The notes beneath the pieces are model-generated. The model had not been told where the DNA came from. It saw only the letters and a program-made list of their open reading frames with translations, and did not search any database. 64,000 nucleotides of DNA from positions 682,001-746,000 of the forward strand of contig JADDTR010000004.1 of the NCBI GenBank assembly GCA_015345905.1, in the 5' to 3' direction. Made by a program: the position numbers and the translations under genes. Positions 56,832 through 64,000 of the stretch are shown here, piece after piece. Source of the stretch: Aotearoamyces nothofagi. Taxonomy: Eukaryota; Ascomycota; Leotiomycetes; Leotiales; Tympanidaceae. The number at the start of each line of letters is the position of its first letter. Within the stretch, counting starts at the first letter, position 1.

Positions 56832-58905
56832 ATGTCCGAATTTATCGGGTGAGTCTGAAGGCTGTGATCCTGATGTTGAAGAGCCTACAGCTAACTGGTC
56901 TTGACAGATCCCGCATATCTCTTGTCTCGAGGAGTGACATTCGGTACGATCTAATTGAAGGCAGCCTAGCTGTATTTGACTGATGGTCCCTCGCGCAGAT
57001 ATGTTGGCACACTTCACGAGATCAACTCAGAGACGTCGACAGTTGCGCTGGAAAATGTTTCATCATTCGGCACCGAAGGTCGAAAGGACAACCCTGATGA
57101 TGAAATACCACCTTCAGACAGCGTGTACGAGTACATCGTTTTCCGTGGTAGTGATGTAAAGGATCTGCGAATCGAGGAGGCTCCCGCTGTCAAGGAGAAT
57201 AAACCGCCGCAGATACCTAATGACCCTGCCATTCTTGGAGTAAGTTACCTATCCTTTACTTTGCAGAATTACTACCTGCATAAGCTATCCCAGCTTGTGT
57301 GGGTGGATTAGATGACGAAACATTCCGGATGTAAACAATTACTACTCTCCGAGAGCGCAAACCCCATGTGGAGATTTCCGTTGCCTTCCTTCTGATTATA
57401 ATCAAGAATATCTATCCTGTTCACCGAATTAACAACTTTTTGTGGTTTACTAACAGTTTGGAACTTTTTAGAGCGGGTCCAGACCATCTCAACCACAAGC
57501 GGGTTCCGAACGCCAAAATCAGACTCAACAAGGTCCTCCGGGTCCAGCACAGCAAGGTGCTCAAGGTCAAGGTCAGCAAGGGCCTCCAGGCCAGGGCCCG
57601 CAAGGCCAACAACACCCGCCGTACCCTCAACAATTCTACCCTCCGCCTCCAGGACAATGGGGTCGTGGTGGGCCACCACCTGGAGTCTTCCCAGGGATGC
57701 CATACGGAGCACCACCACCAGGTTGGTATCCTCCACCTGGACAAGGTTTTCCACAGCCAGGTCCATTTCCTTATGGGCCTTATGGACCATTTCCCCCAGG
57801 CCCACCAGGCCAACAATTCCCACAACAACCGAAGCCAGCTCCGATTGGGCCCGGTGGAAATAAGCAACAAGCTCCTCTTTCGGGATCAAATGTTGATAAG
57901 GCCATTGAACCTGAAAATCTCAGCAAGCCAGTTACCCAAGTCACTACGGGTACTAACAAAGCCCCTACGCCACCAGCAGATTCAAAGGCAGCAACTAAGG
58001 AATCGCCATCGCAGCCATCTGCCTCTCAAAGCGCTGCTGCAGCCGCAATAAAGGCTGCTCCCGCTGGACCAAAGAACAATGGCCGCATCATGCCAGTCGT
58101 CCCACTTCAAGGCCCTGCTGTCACAAAGACGCCATTGCAGTCCAATGCTGGTAATGCAGCTAGAGGGCCAGCTGCACACTCAAGTGTTGCAGCAAACCGA
58201 TCTACCATTGAAGATGCGACACAGGCTGCCACGGCAGCAGTAGCTGCTGCCATGGCCAAGCTGCCACCAGCTGGTGGCTCACATACAAACGGCGGTAATA
58301 CCGTTGACAACCTCACAAGAAAGGTCAATGAACTGAGAACAAATGATCCAATCCGTGCACCGCGTCAACCAGGCACAGATGGGTTCCGCGGTGGTAGAGG
58401 TCGCGGCAGAGGTGGTCTCCGTCAAGGACATGAGACACGAAAGATCGATGTCCCAACCACCGACTTCGACTTCGAATCCTCGAACGCCAAGTTTAATAAG
58501 CAAGATCTTGTCAAGGAAGCAATCACAGGATCACCACTTGGAGAGCACCCACCTAATGGAGTTACTGAAGAAGCCGATGATGGGGAGGTTATAATTCCAG
58601 CTGCCTCTTACAACAAGTCCTCGTCTTTCTTTGATGACCTCTCAAGCGAGAGCAAAGACCGTGCTGATAATGATGGCAATGGTAGGCGTCCTGGTGGAAG
58701 GGAGTGGCGTGGCGAGGAGCAAAAGAAGAATTTAGAAACTTTTGGACAGGGAAGCGTCGATAATGGTTACCGTGGCGGTTTCCGAGGTCGGGGGCGAGGC
58801 CGTGGAGGCATGCGAGGTCGTGGCTATGGCGGTAACGGTCAGCCTGGAACGCGTGGTCGAGGCGGATATCGTGGCCGGAGTGACTCTCAGGAAGTCGCTC
58901 ATTGA
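56832..58905 (+). CDS. scd6: Scd6/LSM14 family translational repressor
   Basis: Four exons, 56832-56848, 56908-56943, 56999-57239 and 57472-58905, give 575 residues. The LSm domain is at residues 1-80: [20 protein letters not shown], then [20 protein letters not shown] and [17 protein letters not shown] Pro/Gln/Gly-rich middle (about 100-300) is disordered. The DFDF box is at about 425-445 ([18 protein letters not shown]), the FFD box [17 protein letters not shown] comes at about 475-495, and the C-terminus is RGG-rich (about 530-570). A second RGG patch lies just before the DFDF box. This order is that of Scd6/Sum2/LSM14, which represses translation and activates decapping in P-bodies by binding eIF4G and Dcp2/Edc3 partners. 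Exon 1 is only 17 nt. Confidence 0.95.
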
Positions 58906-59657
58906 ACGTCAAAATCACGAATTTTTCAAGCATGAGCGGATTTCCTTACGGTGTATCAACATGCTTTGTGACAGCTTTGGCATTTGAGACAAAATTGTGT
59001 GGCGGTCTATGGTTCATTTGGCTTTTACAGACTTGTTTGTTCTGGGCAGTGATTCTGTCACAAGGGGCTGGAGTCTTTCTGGCATATTTTTGCCATGATA
59101 AAATGGGTTATTTTCTTTACTGTTGTATTACAAGCATAACGAGTCATATGATATAGCACGAGTAAGCCCGCTGGAGGATCTGGGGGCGGTTAGCTGGCTC
59201 TTTGATTTTGCTTTGACACCGGGATATGGTGATCAAATATCGGGGCATAGGGCATAAAGCCATAGAACGTGGAGTGACTTGGCGAATGAACGGAGCAAAC
59301 TAGATACTGCAGTACTGTCTTCAAAATTGATCACACTCAAGTCAATGCCTAATCCCATATTTTCACAACGTTTTAATGATGCAGTTATACCCTTTCCGGC
59401 TGTTAGCCACATATCTATCCTATCCGGACGGCAACGCTAGCGGGACATACAATCTAGTCCACAAGCGAACGATGCTGGAGCGCGACTTGGTGCTGCGTGT
59501 CAAGATTTAACTTTTGTTGAAACACTTATTCAAGTCACAACCAATCTTTTTTCAGACGCTCAATTGATGTTGTGCTTCTAAACTCAAGCAGTGATTGCTG
59601 AATTGGTGGTAAAATCGACAAGAGAGTTGCGAAGGCGCAACACCACCGATATTCACG
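58906..59657. other. Intergenic between scd6 and erd2
   Basis: Contains the 3' UTR of scd6 and the promoter of erd2. A frame of 84 codons at 58902-59156 overlaps the scd6 stop and is hydrophobic, but has no family resemblance. Confidence 0.4.
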
Positions 59658-60495
59658 ATGAACCTTTTCAGACTCCTAGGTACGAAGGACTTGGCGCATT
59701 CGAGCTTTAGCTATCAAGACAGTGAGCTGGGACTGACAATGTAACAGGAGATCTCTCCCATCTGATATCCATTCTCATCTTGCTACATAAGATGACGCAG
59801 ACCAACGTACGCATCAAACTCCCCAAGGAAAGTCGCGAATATGAGCTAGACTAGACGCTGACCTCCACCAGAGCTGTTCGGGCATATCATTCAAGTCGCA
59901 AGCATTATATCTCATAGTTTACGTGACGCGGTACTTTGGTATGTCTTCTCGCGCGTAAACCTTTCATCCGCGGAGCAGGGCACTGACATCAACCCTCCTA
60001 GATCTCTTCTGGACCTTCTTCGAAAGCCCATACAATACCCTCTTCAAGCTCCTTTTCCTTGGATCCTCTGGCTATACGATTTACCTAATGACCACGGCCT
60101 ACAAGCCAACACATGACCCGAACCTTGACACCTTCCGCGTCCAGTACTTGCTTGGAGGCTCATTGCTCCTAGCGCTCATCTACCCTTACAAATACACCCC
60201 TTACGAGATTTCGTGGGCGTTCAGCATCTGGCTTGAAAGTGTAGCAATCTTACCGCAACTCTTCCTCTTGCAGAGAACCGGTGAGGCCGAGACAATCACG
60301 ACGCATTACCTGTTTGCCCTTGGTAGCTACAGGGCATTGTACATCCCGAACTGGATCTGGAGGTGGTTTGCGGAAGGCCATTGGGACGGGATTGCAGTAT
60401 TGGCCGGGATTATACAGACCGTCTTGTACTCAGATTTCTTCTGGATCTACTATACGAAAGTACTCAAGGGAAAGAAATTCGCGCTGCCAGTGTGA
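59658..60495 (+). CDS. erd2: ER lumen protein-retaining receptor Erd2
   Basis: Four exons, 59658-59679, 59748-59806, 59872-59938 and 60002-60495, give 213 residues. Joins restore MNLFRLLGDLSHLISILILL, HKMTQTNSCSGISFKSQALY, LIVYVTRYFDLFWTFFESPY, then a run of transmembrane helices ending YSDFFWIYYTKVLKGKKFAL. Seven hydrophobic segments and the SCSGISFKSQ and NWIWRW motifs match the KDEL/HDEL receptor. Erd2 captures escaped ER proteins in the Golgi at low pH and returns them through COPI vesicles. The C-terminal KVLKGKKF patch fits its cytosolic COPI-binding tail. Length equals the usual 212-220 residues, so the gene appears complete. Confidence 0.95.
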
Positions 60496-60938
60496 TCATC
60501 GATGATGATATTGTAGAGAAAGGCGCGGAAGTGAAGCGGTGGAGGAGGTGGAGAGTGTGCGTTTATAGCAACATGTTCCATTTTATTTCAGAGCATGATA
60601 GTCCATTCTATCTGAAACGGAGAGATGTATGCATCGGGCTGGCGTTCGGATTGGCAATCTTGGGCGTTGGACCCAGGTGAAGTCTACGGCACTGGGGAAA
60701 GCTATCTAGATATTGGTTCTTGCGCGCAATTCAGGAAACGGAATTGATAATACTGGGATGGAGTAGCAAGGGTAGTGGCTATTCTGTACCTAGGTATTCG
60801 AAAGACATGAAATGGGCCGTTTCACGAGGTTGATCAAATTATCGATTTTACTGTTTATCGATTTTGTATTGTACTTGTAATACAACCCATATATACATCC
60901 AACACCAAAGAAGCAAGAAAGAATTTTCAGGATATACA
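60496..60938. other. Convergent intergenic region
   Basis: 3' UTRs of erd2 (plus) and the complex I gene (minus). I see nothing else. Confidence 0.45.
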
Positions 60939-63439
60939 TCACGACCCGTACGCAACTTGACCGCGTGGATGAGCTGTAGAGTAGCCTGATGCCAGGAAGT
61001 TTGTCTCTGGGTTGCCCGTCTCCTTCGCTGCAGAACATCTCGCCATTGTTGGTGAACTGATTAACACCGTTAGTGAAATAACAAGAGATCAAGTGGGGTA
61101 GGGCAAGCTTACCTTCTTGAAATTACATCAGTGAAGTAGAAATTCTCAATAACCTTCTTTAAAGGTTCACCTGTCGGCTTGCTTCCTTTATTCTGGTCTA
61201 CTAATTGTACCTTACTTAATTGTCTTAATGCAACTGGCTCGACAATATCGTAACTTGCCAGCGTAGGACTAATTTCAACCATACGGTCTCGTAGAGCCGC
61301 AACGTCGTCGTAGGGTAGTGGAGCACCGAGGAATTCGCTAACGGCCCGAATGATCTTCCAGTCTGTTCGGGAAGCGCCTGGCAACGATGTCGCGGCTCGG
61401 GTCATTTGTACACGGCCTTCCGTATTCACGTATGTACCAGCCTTTTCTGTATACGCTGCGCCTGGGAGGATGACATCCGCGATTTGAGCGCCGCGATCAC
61501 CATGGTGACCTTGGTATACCACAAAGGCGTCCTTGGGGATATCCGCCTGGGTGATCTCATCTGCACCTAGTAACCACACAAATTTGGGTTTTGTGCTGGC
61601 TACTCTTGGGGATGGAGTTGTGAAGCCAATCTCGTATGCACCCGCACGAGATGCTGCACGTTGAAGAACATTATAGCCGTTCCATTCTTCTGTAATGAAG
61701 TTCGAGGCATTCTTATCAACGAAAGAGCCAACAATCTCATAAATAGCCTTGGCATCAGAATGGTCTGTAACGCCAGAACCGACAATAATCATTGGTCTCT
61801 TTGCAGATTGAAGTTTCTTCCCGAAAGGCCCGGCCAAGGCCTTCTTTAAGGCTGAAGCATCAGTGCCGAGGTGCTCGAATTCAAATGTCGAATCCCACGA
61901 TTCACCAACGACTGCAACCTCAAGGTCTGAGCGGAGCCATTGTTTGCGGATGCGAGCATTGAGAACGGCGGCTTCGTGGCGTGGATTGCAGCCTACAATG
62001 AGCATAGCATCGGCTTCTTCAACGCCCCAGATTTTTGAGTTGAACAGGTAATTTGAGCGCACGTCAATGCCATGTGCAATGGGCTGGCTACCAGAGGGCT
62101 GATCAAGAGCAAGGTTGTCAGAACCAAGCTTATTTGCGAGGTCCTTCAAAGCAACCATTGACTCCAGCTCAACAAGCTCGCCGGCAATAGCCTTGAACTC
62201 GTCTCCTTTTGGTGCAAAGTCCTTGTAGGCAGCTCCAATCTCAGTCAAAGCTTGCTCCCAGGTTGCAGGGAAGAATTTATCATCTTTCCGGATCAAGGGG
62301 GTAGTAAGTCTCTGAGTCTTCAAGCCATCGCATGCAAATCTAGTCTTATCGTTAATCCATTCCTCATTAACATCATCGTTCAATCTTGGAAGGATACGCA
62401 TAACCTCAAGACCACGAGAGTCCACCCGTATATTGGATCCCAATCCATCAAGCACATCGACTGATTCCGTATGCTTTAATTCCCAAGGTCGTGCTCGGAA
62501 AGCATATGGTTTCGATGTCAGAGCGCCCACGGGGCATAAATCGATAACATTACCTGACATTTCCGAATTCAGGCTTCTCTCCAGGTATGTACCAATTTGC
62601 ATATCGTTTCCTCGACCTGTAGAACCAAGCTCGGGAGCTCCCGCAACGTCGTTGGCGAATCGAATACATCTAGTGCAGTGAATACAACGGTTCATTGATG
62701 TTTTGATCAAAGGTCCTATGTTCTTGTCCTCCGTTGCACGCTTGCCACCAATTTCGTGGAATCGTCCTCGATCGGCACCATATCTCATCGACTGGTCTTG
62801 AAGGTCGCATTCTCCTCCTTGGTCGCAAACAGGGCAATCGAGAGGGTGGTTTGCGAGCAGAAATTCCATAACTCCTTCTCGCGCCTTATGTGTAAGAGGC
62901 GAATTGGTCTTCACGACCATTCCGGGTTGTACTGGCCACGCACAAGATGCCACAGGCTTTGGGGCCCTCTCTACCTCCACCAAACACATTCGACAGTTTC
63001 CGGCAATCATGAGCTTCCTGTTGTTCGTTTGTGAGTACGGGACTTGTATATTCGATCCGATGATGACTTACTCGTGGTAGCAATACCTAATTCAAAAGAA
63101 GTCAGCATAATTGAGGGATTTTTACAGGCATTGGCTTACCTTGGGACAACGCTTCCTGCCTTCTCGCAAGCTTGAATCAAGGCAGAACCAGCTGTGCCAA
63201 CCGTTAGTTTGTTCTCGTCCCATTTAGAAAATGCTCCGTACCTTCAATTGAGACCTGCTTGCCATCTATATACATTATCAGCTATTCTCGTTCTTTTTCA
63301 ATTCTAGAGATTAATGCGCCATACCGACTGTCAGCGTTACCTCGGCTTGCCTTGTGCCGGAAGTTGCGAAAGCCCTCGAGGCATTGCTACATCGCCTGCT
63401 GGCCTGCAGAGTGGCACGGGTGATGGTTTGCCGCAGCAT
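60939..63439 (-). CDS. nuo78: Complex I 75/78-kDa iron-sulfur subunit (NDUFS1)
   Basis: Six exons, 63439-63325, 63265-63242, 63191-63140, 63086-63072, 63017-61113 and 61056-60939, give 742 residues. The first 30 residues (MLRQTITRATLQASRRCSNA, then SRAFATSGTR) are a mitochondrial presequence. The ferredoxin-like [2Fe-2S] cluster ligands are Cys66, Cys77, Cys80 and Cys94. HPLDCPVCDQGGEC and CIHCTRCIRF...CPVGAL carry the ligands of the two [4Fe-4S] clusters N5 and N4. The molybdopterin-oxidoreductase-like domain follows. The last exon gives MARCSAAKETGNPE and ends QVAYGS. The protein is the largest subunit of the peripheral arm of NADH:ubiquinone oxidoreductase and passes electrons from NADH to ubiquinone. 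Exon 4 is just 15 nt (YCYH plus part of two codons), with GTAAGT and TTAG sites. Confidence 0.96.
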
Positions 63440-64000
63440 CGTGCCCCTTCGACTGCGAGAAATGAAAGGAAAGAAACGATGCTGTACAGCAATTGTGTCA
63501 ACCTTCTTCGACTTCTTGATGTGACCGGAGCTTGGTGTTGCTGTTACGTTACTTAGCGGGCTTCCCGCGAATATTGGGTAATCTGAAAAGGCTCGCTCTG
63601 ATTGGGCAATGCTCTACCCGAATTATTTCTCCGCTAGAGCTGCGGACACAAAAGCTTTCTTCGCGCAGCAAATAAACCTTCTCTCTTTACTCATTCTGCG
63701 CACATTTTATTGTAGGTGAACTTGGCCCAGACTTGCTTCGGCGAGTCTGTTGCTCCTCGAGTCTATCCTCTATCATGTGCTCTAGAGCACGGAAAGGGCG
63801 CTGTAATGGATACGACTGAGAGCCTCTGCTTGCATGCTCGATGACTTATGTTTCTTACCGACAGCTGCTACATTATAACGACTACTAGCAGGCACTTGTC
63901 TGCGGAGATATATTAGTTGCTAGGTTCATATTGCTGGTTGGGACTGGATTCAAATCCCAAGAGTGACAACACAACCTGGACGTCAGTCTTTGGTTCGGCC
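63440..64000. other. Promoter side of the complex I gene; window end
   Basis: No gene is supported. The first 150 bases probably hold the 5' UTR and promoter of the complex I gene, read on the minus strand. The end of the window has no clear feature. Confidence 0.4.

Noticed and set aside
57308-57889. Antisense frame of 193 codons opposite scd6
   Set aside because: It mirrors the Pro/Gln/Gly-rich low-complexity part of the Scd6 coding sequence.
63925-63985. tRNA-like GATTCAAATCCCAA segment near the window end
   Set aside because: It resembles a T-arm but the stem does not pair and no acceptor, D or anticodon arms can be drawn.

Overview
This window is nuclear DNA from a filamentous ascomycete (Pezizomycotina). 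The evidence is many short introns (mostly 45-120 nt) with GT..AG ends and CTAAC-type branch sites, fungal-type proteins (Ypt1, Erd2, KDM4-type demethylase, fungal CENP-W), and a strongly AT-rich, CpG-poor block of the kind left by repeat-induced point mutation (RIP). A leotiomycete is possible, but that is only an impression and the class cannot be fixed from the sequence alone. I see no rRNA, tRNA, CRISPR array or prokaryotic operon.

Layout. Positions 1-4.1 kb hold two fungal proteins of unknown role: a small protein with a hydrophobic tail, and a DUF3659/LEA-like protein. Positions 4.1-16.4 kb form an accessory island. It contains a broken DUF3435 tyrosine-recombinase gene (the family that includes Starship captains), a kinase relic that has lost the middle of its catalytic domain, a 4 x 19 bp tandem array, an AT-hook protein with a duplicated Trp-rich module, scraps of further coding relics, about 2.75 kb of AT-rich decayed repeat, and 3 kb rich in microsatellites.

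From 16.4 kb onward the window is mostly conserved euchromatin: a 1035-aa protein of unknown role, Ypt1 (Rab1), a mitochondrial-type DUF2358-like protein, a 2',3'-cyclic phosphodiesterase, a GMC alcohol oxidase-like flavoenzyme, a JmjN/JmjC/PHD histone demethylase (KDM4 type), a YAG7-like protein with a C-terminal RGG tail, CENP-W head-to-head with M1 aminopeptidase, an EDC4/Ge-1 decapping scaffold, RNase III, mitochondrial ribosomal protein S33, a PUF protein, a KPWE-motif (Pex39-like) protein, Scd6/LSM14, Erd2 and the 75/78-kDa subunit of complex I.

How they fit together. EDC4, RNase III, PUF and Scd6 all act on RNA processing, decay or translational repression and lie within 17 kb. Ypt1 and Erd2 both serve ER-Golgi traffic, and the complex I subunit, S33 and the DUF2358-like protein are mitochondrial. 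Most exon joins were worked out by hand from splice signals, phase and family conservation. The strongest are Ypt1, complex I, Erd2, S33, CENP-W, Scd6, GMC and KDM4, where every join restores conserved family sequence. The most interesting observations are the broken recombinase/kinase/AT-rich island, the duplicated Trp-rich AT-hook protein, a probable GC-AG intron in S33, a 15-nt exon in the complex I gene, a perfect hairpin upstream of EDC4, and an open in-frame alternative N-terminus inside the first intron of ypt1.
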